Shown here piece after piece: positions 15,101-25,200 of a DNA stretch of 64,000 nt. Both the position numbers and the translations under genes were made by a program. How positions within the stretch are numbered: position 1 is the stretch's first letter; each line of letters starts with the position of its first letter. A model generated the notes under the pieces. That model worked only from the letters and a program-made list of their open reading frames with translations, was not told the DNA's origin and searched no databases. Origin of the DNA: Scatophagus argus (lineage: Eukaryota > Chordata > Actinopteri > Scatophagidae); NCBI RefSeq assembly GCF_020382885.2, contig NC_058496.1, forward strand, positions 18,022,501-18,086,500, given 5' to 3'.

Positions 15101-18100
15101 AGGCAGAATCACAGGGAGAGTCGGCCCTGCGATTGACTGGTGACCAGTCCAGGGTGTACCCCGTCTCTCGCCTGTAGTCAGCTGACAGATAAGCAGTGTA
15201 GAACATGGATGGATGGATGGATGGATAACAGGGAGACAAGCCAGTTCCTGAGGTGGGACTCAAACTGATGTATGTAAGACAGAATTCAGCATTTCACAAC
15301 ATCCTGTCACTTGTGCTGATGAGAGCGTCCCAGTTTCCCTCACTGGAGGTTTAAGCGTCTGTCCAGTCTGTCAGACTGAACAAGGAGGGACTCAGTGCTG
15401 GGAGGGACAGGCCCACTGCAATCACCGCCTCTAATCTGCTCCCAATCCTCTTACCCCCCCAACCACCACTCCCCAACACTATTTCTGTTCTGTTTCTGTG
15501 TCAGCGGATGTGACATCACAGGGAAGCAGCAACACACTCTCAAACACACACACACAGATAAACAGACAAGCAAATAAGTCAACATGTCCTGTTTCTACAG
15601 AGAGCTTTTCTACTATCATGAACTACAAGATAATAATTAGTCAACTGTGTGGTTAATTACAATAACTGTTCAATTCCATAATGTGAAATTGGTGATAATT
15701 CACTAAGGTGAGTTTATATAATTCAGCCAGACCATGCTGTCTGACAAAAGCTTGTAATGACAGTAAATTATGTGTAAACCAGTGATGGTGCTATTTATCC
15801 GATTATTCAGCAGGATTAAGTGGAAGTGAATGTGAAAGAATGGGATGCCCCCGTGACAAGCAGCTTTCACGAGCAGCATAAACAACAGACTGCTGCAGCA
15901 GCAATCACATCTGCCTTAAACAATAATTTATCACAGTAACTTGCTGTATGTAGGGGAACACCCCCTCTCCATGGACGGACACTATCTCATCTCAGGGATA
16001 TACTGTAGGAATGACGGACAAAGAGTTTGCACTGTCTGTTGAGACATGAGTTACAACTCTGTATGACTACAAATCATTCAGTCGGTGTATGCCCACAGGA
16101 GAACAAAAATGTGATATGTTAACTCTATAACTCTATAATAATGAGATGCTGTACTGTAATTACAAGGAAAGACTTCATAATCATGAGAAAGGTTTTTGTA
16201 CGCTTGCTATCAATCACTAACCTTCAGGCTACAGGATAAGACAAGGCAATGGTGGTGCTTGCACGTTTAATCTGCTTTTATTTACTTCTCTGTATGACAC
16301 ACTGGAAAATGTTAGTGGTATTTTTATTATTAGTATGTTAGTCATGTGCAGGCATCTCAAGTTGTTGGGATTGTTGAGGTGGAAAGCTCAGTCTGACATC
16401 CTGGAATTCACTCTCTTCTGCCACAAGCGGTTAAACCAATACAAGCATCTTCATGGATAGTAAGTTATGCTTTTCAAATACGTACAAGTTGGCTTGGTGG
16501 TGTCGAAGAAAACTATCCGACACCCGCTTGAGGAGTGCAGCTGAGGCTACAGTCAAAATGTGGCACCTTTCAAGTCCTGCCTCTCTCAAGTTCCTCATTT
16601 CCTAATTACAAGTTCAGGACCCCAAGATTATGAGAGCTTTTCCTGTAATTAAAAAACAATATATATTTTTTTCATTTTGTGGATGCAATGCACTTCATTT
16701 TGCTTCACTCTTTTTTTTCCTTCTGAAATTAAATTGGTCGGCAGTGAACACTTTACAGGCTCATGAATGAAAACACTTCCTTGTTTTGCCTAGAAAAATG
16801 TAATATAGAAAGAATTTCACTTCTTGATTTTTTTTTCACTTCTTCATCATTTTTGTTAATTTAATTGCACATAAACAGGGCACATGTTCACCTGGCTTCA
16901 CAACAGTAATGCTGTGACATTTCAGAGATGTGGAACCAGGCTTATTAATTTTTACACTGTGAAACAAATCGTGCCTGATGTAACAATATAACTTGTGTGT
17001 TCATTTTAGCACTTCATCGGGTTTCAAAATGCATCAAACAATTTCACAGAAATGAGGTCCTAAAGGATCAGAAGATCCTAAATTCTGTGGTAATCTAAGG
17101 ATCTTGTAAACAATGCAATGCAATGCGTAAATTGTGCATTATAAGTGACAGTTTAAAGGAAAGCATCAGCTGTCCTGGTATGACCCTGACATTGATCACT
17201 GTCATTAAGTATGACAGTGATGCTCCTGCCCTGAAGCCCGAAGAGGACTCCTCAACACGGCCATTCTTTAGAGAAGGGATTGTGTGCTATGAATGATCTA
17301 ACGGAGCAGATTGCCCTGAAACCTGAATACGCAGAAACGCTGAGAATGCACATGAGATCGTCAAACTTTTGTCAACAATGATTATCTTTCCGATTGTTTT
17401 GGGTTTTTGGTTTGTTTGTTTTTTTTTAAGTTCCATGGCAACCCATTGAGTTTGGGTTATTTTACTAGAGAAATAGAGTTGTTTTTAATAATAAAGGGTT
17501 TTAAGGTTTGCTGCTATTCAACACCACTTGGAAAAACTTGTCCGCTTATTCATCTTACAGATCTTCCCACTACTGTGTGTGAAGGCAAAAGAGAAAAGAG
17601 AGGAAGCACTCCACTGCTCCCAGCAGCAAGATCAGCACCAACAGGACCATGGTGTCCCAGCTGTCTCAGCGTGGCTCGGATCAGACTGAGGTGGTGGATT
17701 AGTTTTGGATGTACGGAGGTGTAGATTGGCTCTCTTGCAGATTGGGAAAGTGGGGGTATTAAAAAATCCTAACCTGCTCTACTATAAAATTTGCTCCACA
17801 GAATTATCACTAACTCTACAGCACTGCACAGAGGTTTTTAGCCTCTTTTGAGACACAAAGTCAGTGATTAACTAAGAACATGCATTCATTCATTCATTTT
17901 CTCTACCGCTTATCCACCAGGGTCGCGGGGGAGCTGCAGCCTATCCCAGCTGACTACGGGTGAGAGGTGGGGTTCATCCAGGACTGGTCGCCAGTCAATC
18001 ACAGGGCTGACACACAAAGACAGACAACCACACACTCACACCTAGGGGCAATGTAGAGTATCCACTTAACCTAATGTGCATGTGTTTGGTATTGTGGGAG

Positions 18101-19830
18101 GAAGCTGGTGTACCCGGAGAAAACCCACGCAGGCACAGGGAGAACATGCAAACTCCATATAGAAGGGCCCAGACCAGGATTCGAACCTGGAACCGCCTGC
18201 CGCCCTAACTAAGAACATAATGGGGCAATTAGGAGCTAGAGAACCATTACATGTTCTCAAGAACCGGTAGAGCTCCAGTGGTAGCTGAAAGGATTGTGAA
18301 TATTAATCCTGTGTTCACTGAAGCTTCCTACTGATGCTGCTCGAAACAGGGTTGATGAAAATGCTTAGACTGAAACAAAATAGGAATGTTGATCAGCGTA
18401 AAGCACAACATCGAGCTGAAAAATGCCAAAATAGTCCTAATAGCTAAGATCATCACTGCAAGTAACTCCTTTCACATTACATATAGTGATGTGATCTACT
18501 GTAAAAATCACAGCATCGATTAACTACACTTTCATGGTTCATTATCATTGCTGGGCACCACGGTGGTGCAGTGGTTAGTGCTGTAGCAAGAGCGTTCCAG
18601 GTTCGAATCCCGGTCTGGGCCCTTCTATGTGGAGTTTGCATGTTCTCCCTGTGCCTGCGTGGGTTTTCTCCGGGTACTCCAGCTTCCTCCCACAATACCA
18701 AAAACATGCACATTAGGTTAATTGGCTACTGTAAATTGCCCCTAGGTGTGAGTGTGTGTGTGAGTGGTTGTCTGTCTTTGTGTGTCCAAGGCCTACCCCG
18801 TAATCAGCTGGGATAGGCTCCACCCCACCCCACCCCACCCCCCGCGACCCTGACGGACAAGCGGAATAGAAAATGGATGGATGGATGGATGGATGAAATG
18901 TTGCTGCCATACAGTGCATGGTCTATCCAATAGCTTTGGCTTGGGGCAGCCGTAGCCTAGAGGTTGGAGAAGCGGCTTGTAATCGGAGGGTCACCGGTTC
19001 GATTCCCCCACCGGACGGCCAGGAAAAATTTGGGTGTGGTGGAGTGATTAATGGAGTGGAGTGATTAATGTAAAAAATGCCCCCCTCCATTTGCTGGCTG
19101 ATGTGCCCTTGAGCAAGGCACTTAACACCCCAATATGCTTAGAAGTGATCTACAAAGTATTAATAATAAATAAGTATGAAATGATCAATAAAGCCGTACG
19201 TATATTAAAAGGATGTCTCGTTAGAGAGGGTAACAGTGAGGCTGTCAGGGTGTATCGCATCGCTCCTCTTCTTCTGCTGATGATGTCAAAGCACTTAATC
19301 CGCACAGACAAAGATTAACGAGGCAGGATTTACACCAAACCAGGACTCCTGTGTGTGTGTGTGTGTGTGCTCCTGTACTACCGACTAACAACGGTTCAGA
19401 GAATGACAAAACTTCTGTCAAAGTCTGACAGAACACCACTGAACAGCTTCATTTCTGTCTAATTGATCTCACTCACAATTAAAGTCTGGAGAAATTCTTG
19501 GCGAGCGGCTTCCGACCCGCATGTGTCTGTTTGTCTATGGCGCGTCGGACTTTCCAAAATAAAAACATGTCACCAGAAGCAGCAGCGTCTTCTGTTAGCA
19601 TCAATGATCAAAAAAGTTACATAATGCAAGCAACGCTCATAACTCACATTGGAGGCTTGGGAACGGGGCTAGCTTTTATGCCTATAAATTATTTTACATC
19701 GCAATAACAATAATCATCCAGTTAGCTGTGGAATGTTATGTCTAAATATTAATATAAGAAATTCTATAAAAATCAAACAAAAAAAGTTCTTACTCTCTCC
19801 AACAATTGCTTTTAGTCCAAGTGGTGCCAT
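57..19830 (-). CDS. stxbp1: Syntaxin-binding protein 1 (Munc18-1), complete spliced gene
   Basis: SM-family protein that binds syntaxin-1 and templates SNARE assembly at the presynaptic membrane. Coding exons in transcript order: 19830-19794, 13698-13649, 13530-13449, 12905-12829, 12504-12426, 10370-10267, 8138-7990, 7169-7085, 6566-6436, 6184-6077, 5906-5846, 5184-5119, 4917-4837, 3926-3788, 3533-3424, 2734-2633, 2410-2325, 2146-1992, 133-57. They have GT-AG borders and sum to 1779 nt, giving 592 aa with no internal stop; the human short form is 594 aa. The start [13 protein letters not shown] matches the family N-terminus. Visible landmarks are D34, R39, K46 and E59 of the syntaxin-binding domain 1, the acidic DEDDDLW stretch, [15 protein letters not shown] and [11 protein letters not shown] in domain 3, and RYGNWHKN near the C-terminus. 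STXBP1 rather than STXBP2: the [19 protein letters not shown] block and both alternative tails. Divergence from the usual stxbp1a sequence, as recalled, suggests the teleost b co-ortholog (inference). Confidence 0.95.
1187..1296 (-). CDS. stxbp1: stxbp1 alternative terminal coding exon A (long isoform)
   Basis: An AG acceptor follows a short pyrimidine run at 1297-1298. The 110-nt exon reads in the same phase as exon 133-57, because both follow the split glycine codon ending at 1992. It encodes [20 protein letters not shown], then an acidic/proline tail ending EEPPAN and a TGA at 1189-1187. Human STXBP1 isoform a ends with the related STHILTPTKFLMDLRHPDF block and is 603 aa long; using this exon here also gives exactly 603 aa. 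A candidate donor (GGAA|GTAAAT, near 1170) lies just past the stop, so the exon could be a cassette that turns exon 133-57 into 3' UTR, as I recall for mammals. No transcript evidence is available. Confidence 0.9.
1784..1860. mobile_element. MITE-like element fragment
   Basis: In stxbp1 intron 18: GGCTAACAGTCTCTATGAAG, then GCATTCATAGTGTATTAAAA. It is a short piece of the same family as 10483-10765. Confidence 0.35.
4391..4738. mobile_element. Diverged AAGTAC-motif DNA-transposon remnant
   Basis: In stxbp1 intron 13 (3927-4836), AGTGTTTGTAAAAAGTACCC at one end and AATTGTACTTGAATACAGTA plus CACCCACCACACTG at the other match the ends of the family seen at 54862-55050. The centre is diverged or replaced. 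Confidence 0.5.
10483..10765. mobile_element. MITE-like element copy
   Basis: In stxbp1 intron 5: TAATGCTTTCTATGAAGACC at one end and TAACACTTTATAGATGTAGT then CTTCATAAAC at the other, with internal CATTCATAGTCTATTATAAT. Same family as 14605-14790, more diverged. Confidence 0.45.
14605..14790. mobile_element. Short inverted-repeat element (MITE-like)
   Basis: It starts TGGTAACACTTACTA and ends TTCATAGAAAGTGTTAC, giving terminal inverted repeats around GTAACACTT. The interior is rich in AAAGCATTATGAATGCATTAT motifs. Relatives are at 10483-10765, 41776-41884 and 1784-1860. Confidence 0.55.
15113..15226 (+). mobile_element. SINE 3' fragment in stxbp1 intron 1
   Basis: GCGATTGACTGGTGACCAGT and CAGGGTGTACCCCGTCTCTC followed by an (ATGG)n tail at about 15207-15226. 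It is the 3' third of the same SINE family as 59618-59973. Confidence 0.75.
17883..18206 (-). mobile_element. tRNA-derived SINE in stxbp1 intron 1, 5' truncated
   Basis: Same family as 59618-59973. It starts with a degenerate CATT tetranucleotide tail, and box B is present (reverse complement of GGATTCGAACCTGG). The box A part is missing, so it is unlikely to be transcribed by RNA polymerase III. Target-site duplications were not recognised. Confidence 0.85.
18553..18897 (+). mobile_element. tRNA-derived SINE in stxbp1 intron 1, full length
   Basis: GGGCACCACGGTGGTGCAGT starts the copy. Box A is at 18565-18576, box B GGTTCGAATCC at 18600-18610, and there is a CACCC-repeat expansion near 18820-18842. 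It ends in (ATGG)n at 18879-18897. It lies opposite to the copy at 17883-18206. Confidence 0.88.
18943..19135 (+). mobile_element. tRNA-derived SINE (AFC-like), 5' part
   Basis: GGGGCAGCCGTAGCCTAGAG, then box B CCGGTTCGATTCCCCCACCGG and TGCCCTTGAGCAAGGCACTTAA. It is the same family as the minus-strand copy at 53231-53520. The 3' tail beyond AACACCCC is absent. It sits immediately after another SINE. Confidence 0.8.
19351..19369. repeat. (GT)n microsatellite
   Basis: A GT run in stxbp1 intron 1, about 460 bases downstream (minus strand) of the start-codon exon. Confidence 0.9.
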
Positions 19831-22253
19831 GATGAGCCCTGCGAGTCCAGCGCTACACAGAAAACTGACCGCTGCAACCGCTAACGCCAAGTTCATGACA
19901 ATGAGCAACACATTTCCGTTCCCCTTGATTACAAAATAAAAGCATACAAATGGGAAAGTAGCATAGCTTCGCTGGTAGACACAGCAACAACAACAACAAA
20001 AAAAAAACGTAAATAATGTTAAATAAAATGTAAAAATAAACAGCACAAACACAATATTTGAGTTATAAGTTTATTGGGTGTTTTCAACAAGGAGACTGAA
20101 GTCTAATTTTAAACTGAACTCCAGTTGCCCCAATTTAAGCTCTTCTGCGCAAGATGACCTGGATGACTGAGAATGTACAAAGAAAAGACATATTGGGATC
20201 GGTATGTGTGACAAAATAAACCTGAGTCATCATACAGCTGCCATGACGTGACCTAATTACGGAAGCTGCATGACGTGGCTGCTGGTCCGAGATTTTGATG
20301 ACTTCACCCCACTCTGGGTCTAACCACAAAACACTCAACACCAGCATACATGATACAGAGCCAGATTAGCACATGCACCTCAGTATGTAGCTGTCCGCAG
20401 CTGTTGCAATATAGGGACATACAACCTGACGTAAATCTGACGAGCTGAAAAGGAAAATATGTTATTTTGTACTTTCATTTCAAATCACAAAATAACACAA
20501 AAATAACAACAAACTGCTATACTTGGGACTTTTACTTTGAAGAAACATCACAACCGGAAACTGAATAATATTAAAGTCTAATTAAATTGATGAGGAATAA
20601 CCAAAACACAAACAAAAGTAAATACATACGTGTTAAAATATACCTATCAGCACCTTTAATGAGGCAGCTGTTGGACGATGAAGTTCCGTTGCAACCGGGG
20701 TTAGAAACGCACACTGCAGCAGAGTGGGCACGAAAGAAGGTTGGTGTTTGTGTCCATCAGGGGGCAGCAGAGGAGAAGCAAACAGCGCATGGGCTCTTTA
20801 ACCCAGAGGAGGAGAAAATCGCACTGTCCACTTTCCCTGAGCCATGTTTTGTTTACACATTCCTGCTGAAGGAGCCTGATTAATGACATCGAGAGAAACA
20901 ACCAGGACACAGAAACCACGCGCTAACACGTGTAGACTTTTCAGAACTACATACTCTAAATGTGTGTGATTTGCTTAAAGAGATGCAGTTGTTTTGTGGT
21001 TTCCCCACTTTCCTACGGTCAGAAACTAATAAATGTTCGAGGTGTAGCCTGACGTTTGTCAGACAGCCAGCAATATAAAGCTATCTTTAAATCAATTGTT
21101 GTTCAATTGTTGAAAGTCTATGGGCTCGGATAACATACTCATGATCATGTTGAGTGAAAGCTAAGCAGGAGGGGTTCGGGTGGAGGCTGCAAGTTGGGGG
21201 CTTTTTTCAAGTTTCTTTGGCGAGTAGACACAATCTCAGACTTTGAAAACCCCTGCTGAACTCCAGCAACAAAAGAATGACCTGTGAACCCCAGGTGAGG
21301 TCTAGACTTTCATGATGTAGTGATATATCCTCTTATACTGACAATCTTTGGTTGATTTCTGGACTTTTAGAGCTAGTAACTGACTTTTGCAAATTTTTTT
21401 CTGATTTCTTCTTTTTCTGTGCCGTTAGTTTCCAACACAAAAACGTTCGTTCAGACAGAAACATTTCCACATCGACACAATGACCCTTCAGCCAACGGGA
21501 TTTGGAAAAGGTGTGGTTCCATAGAAACTTCACCTTCGCAATAGTTGACTTGTGATGCGTTCAATATTATTTTTTATGTATCTGCTAGAAATGTCCTCGT
21601 GTTGACTAGCGATTTCTGCTGGTGACATTAGAATCGCTGAGTAAATTACAAAAAAGACTGCAATGCCAAAAAAAGTAGTTTTTTTTTAATTCACCTTAAA
21701 CTGAGGTAAACAGCGTTTTCTGGAAGATGTTTCGTTAGATTAGTACACGATGACGTCTATTTATATGGGAATTTGAGAGTTTTAGCAACAACAACGATAA
21801 TACTCACATCACATATATTTTATATTAAAATCATTTTGGGGGTCTGAATAAATTAAAATTATCCTACTTTTGGGCCAAATACATACATAGTATTAAATGA
21901 TTAGGTGTTTCTTCAGTGTTTTTATTCGGGAGTTCGTGTCTGCCCATTTCCCCACTTGATGTGAACGCACCGCCGCAGGAAGGTGGGAGCTCGCCTTCTT
22001 TAAGAGGGTGTGTCTCTTTGAGAAATAGCCGTCAGTTTGAAACTTTGCCAGCTTTTTTTCGTCCCGCTACCTCCCTGGTTTCTGCCAGCGCCCGTTTCTC
22101 CTCCAAACTTCAGTCGGTTCACGTTATGTCGGAGAGGAGGTGAGAGGCTTTCTACAGGAGTGTACGTCTCGCCCCACGGAGTTTCCTGCGTTTGTCCTAA
22201 ACACTAGTTAGAGACCAGTGGAGTCAGTTTGGAACTTTTGAGTTTCATCCACC
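19831..22253. promoter_or_regulatory. Divergent intergenic region between stxbp1 and niban2
   Basis: 2.4 kb separates the two start codons, which point away from each other. It must hold both 5' UTRs and both core promoters. Near niban2 the last ~300 bases become richer in G+C and CpG (about 21950-22250), consistent with a CpG-type promoter. No clear TATA box could be assigned at either end. The middle (20.0-21.9 kb) has no recognisable gene or full repeat; the 98-codon open frame at 20587-20883 resembles no family I know. Confidence 0.6.
22126..22143 (+). promoter_or_regulatory. Short upstream ORF in putative niban2 5' leader
   Basis: ATG TCG GAG AGG AGG TGA encodes MSERR and ends 110 bases before the niban2 start. 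It acts as a uORF only if transcription begins upstream of 22126; the start site is not known from sequence. The niban2 start itself (CACCATGGGG) is a strong Kozak context. Confidence 0.35.
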
Positions 22254-25200
22254 ATGGGGGACGTGATTTCCAGTCACCTGGATGAAGCCAAGCGGGAGAT
22301 TATCACAGGTGAGGAGCGTTTTGTGGTTTGTGTGGTGGTTGCTGTGTTGGCGTTTTGGCACATGTGCGTTTTTACGCAGCGGTCCCAGGCTATATGAAAG
22401 ATTCTGTATAATTTAAGAGAAATGAGATTGTGAGCCATTTTACCAGAATGCTAGAGTGATCTTGCTACTTCTTGTTGTTTTGCAGATTAAATGTGTCTTT
22501 TATATGCTTCTTTAATCATCATTCGTATCCACTGCAGTAAACATGAGGTTACTGTGGATGTAAGCAGGGCAGTGGCCAGCACTTACAAAACACTGGGTCG
22601 TAAATGTGATCACTCCTGCACCACCACCACCTCCTCTGCTTACCATTTTCATGACCCTAAAAGCACTGGTTTAGTTCGATGTTTCCTCTGTTTTTCCATT
22701 CATCTGTTAGATGACAAGTCAAGTTTTGTGCTCTTTTTCAAAATGTCCCCGAGTTTCCCCTATATGCTGTTCCCTAAGAGCTTTTCACTCTGTCAGATAT
22801 TATTTTCATTTGAGGAAATGGTTGTAATTGTTAAACTTTCTTTGCTTTAAAATGGTCTTGAGTTGTCATCAGTCTTTCACTTATCAAGCTAAGAAAAGAA
22901 CCCAGATTGTGCCCTTATCAACCCCAGCTCTTATAAAAGAACATTTGGCCTTGTTATTTGGCCTGTTAGAACTTGCTCGGTTAAGTCGAAGTCAGATCTG
23001 GAGCAGAGTGCACTGTAGCGGATAAGGTACAGTACAGTGTGTGCAGAAGAGAACATGAAATGCTAATCCTGACTGACTATCAAAGGCAGTCATCCAGATA
23101 TGTCAGGACACATGAAACTTGTTGTAATTTTGGCTCTTTACTATTCATAAGTGTGGAACGAATGTGATCAGAGCTGCTGGACATAAACTTAACACAGGTT
23201 GCCAGGCTGTGATCAGCTGATGTGTCTGAAAATTTAAACTGACTCCTGCATATTAAAAAAAAGTCCCTCCTGGACTTTTCTGAGACTTAGTTTTAGGGTG
23301 GAATGTCAGGAAATTTTTAGTGCTGCTGTGATACATTTAATGAATACTGTGATATTTGGTACAGAGTGAAATATCTCTACTAGATAGATTGTCATATGTG
23401 TTCAGACATTAATGGTCCCCAGAGGTAAAATCCAACTCACACCATCAAACCCCTGTGAAGTGACTTGTTTTACTGTAAGAATTTGATCCTTTCAGTCTGA
23501 TAACATCTGGAAAGTCTAGATGAATGGCACAGTTAAATCATTGTCAGTTCAGTATTTTAACATTTCATGATTACGTTGGAAAATAATTACTTCATCCCTT
23601 TCTAACTGATGGCCTCAATGGCCTTTACAGACCCTCCAGATCTACTGACCTTTCTGTGATAAGTTTCCAGCGTTGTAGTTCTTAGGAAAGAAAAAGCTAT
23701 ATTACAGACCAAGCATCATCTTTTAATACCCCGAGTGACCAATTCAGAGTGAGGTGCACACTCAATCAGATGTGGAATCTGAGGAATGCATGAAAAAGCA
23801 TGTGTGTCCATGTGGCTGGATGGAAACCTCTTCTAGGCCTTGAGCTGCACAGCAAGCGCCACACAGTCTCTGCAGCCAAGTCGAGCCTAGCAGCTAGCAG
23901 GCTTCAAGGGAAGTGCCTGGATTTATCATTAAAACCCTCCACACACACATTGACTCACTTTGTTCATTCCTGATACATTCAGAAGGCGATAAACCGTTTT
24001 GCCAGAGATCAGAGTAGTAAAATGCATTTTGTGGACATGACTTCTTATCAGAGTTGAGGTTATCATGTTCACAGACATCTTCATTACTCAGTGCCATTGT
24101 ATTAAAGTGGTGATTTATGGCCAGCTGATGATTGAGCCGCACCTCTGTTATCACACTAGAAAAGTCTTGCCTTGATTCCAGATAAGAATAACTGTGGGAA
24201 TCCCTGAGCGGAGTCATATGTAACCAACTAGCAGCGTGTTCGACTTCCCTCATAACCTCCAGCATGAGGTCAGCATCGGAGGGAGATGTGGGGGTGTGTA
24301 GAGGGTGGGAACGACCCAGATCACATGGCTAACTTCTCATTTCCTCTTTGGAAACTGGCATGTGTGCACGTGTTCATTCAAGTCAGGCTTATGCATGTGC
24401 ACATAAACATGAAGATGCTGCTTTGGGGACATTTATTGAAAACAGCTACTGAAAAGCAACCAGTCATTTGTAATTGTATTTATATTTGTACTGTCCTGAA
24501 TTTTGATCTGAAATTGGTCATATATTCGCTAACCTTTTTTTTTTTTTTTTTTTTTAATAAAATTGCATATTTTTGGATATTTTTAATTTTCAAGAGAACA
24601 GAAGTCATTTCCCTTTTTTAGCCTGAATTCTGATTATGAAGTGTCACAGTCACAATAAGAAAATAACAAATGATCAAAATCATAAAATGAGTAAATACTT
24701 AAATGTAATTAACTGAAAGAAGTAATTTAACACTTTGTCAAACTGCTCTCTGAGCCACTGGTTCTCATTCATTTTGTTGAATTACCTTGTGACCTCTCAG
24801 CTTTATCGAGGAACCCCTTTTTGGGTCCTGACACATGGGCTCAGAACCACCGCTCTAACCGACTCTGTCTGTGTATGTATGCATATATTTATTTACTTAT
24901 TTGCAAAAATCAAAGGGACCGTGAACTTCATAATTTAGGGAAAGGGCAATTATTAGCTGTCCATCAACGTCCAGTGCACGTTATTATAGCTAAAAAACAG
25001 GAACAAAAAAGAAAGAGTGACTGGTCAGGAGTGTAACTTGAGATGTACCCGAGACAACACCCATGGGTTTAGGTGCTCCAAATTTTATGGTCAGGGTTGT
25101 TTTTTTTTCTGTTTGTTTGGAAATTTCTAAAACACTATCTGACTCCCTATACAGAGTTCACTTCTGTAGTCATACATAAAGTAGTGCTGGCCTGGTCAGT

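Larger units (their letters stand above)
13699..19793 (-). other. stxbp1 intron 1, SINE-rich
   Basis: About 6.1 kb separates the start-codon exon from exon 2. It contains four SINE copies or fragments (15113-15226, 17883-18206, 18553-18897, 18943-19135), a short transposon remnant (14605-14790) and a (GT)n run (19351-19369). I saw no additional coding exon. Long first introns commonly carry neuronal enhancers, but none can be identified by eye. Confidence 0.6.

Noticed and set aside
15207..15226. ATGG tandem array as a CRISPR-like or functional repeat
   Set aside because: It is the tetranucleotide tail of a SINE fragment; no spacers.
18565..18620. Possible tRNA gene (A box and B box present)
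   Set aside because: The boxes belong to the head of a dispersed SINE with body and ATGG tail; the sequence does not fold as a full tRNA cloverleaf by eye.
57..19830. Assignment as stxbp2 or stxbp3
   Set aside because: The domain-3 block [19 protein letters not shown], the two alternative tails and the niban2 neighbour are STXBP1 traits; mammalian STXBP2 differs in this block and has one tail as I recall.
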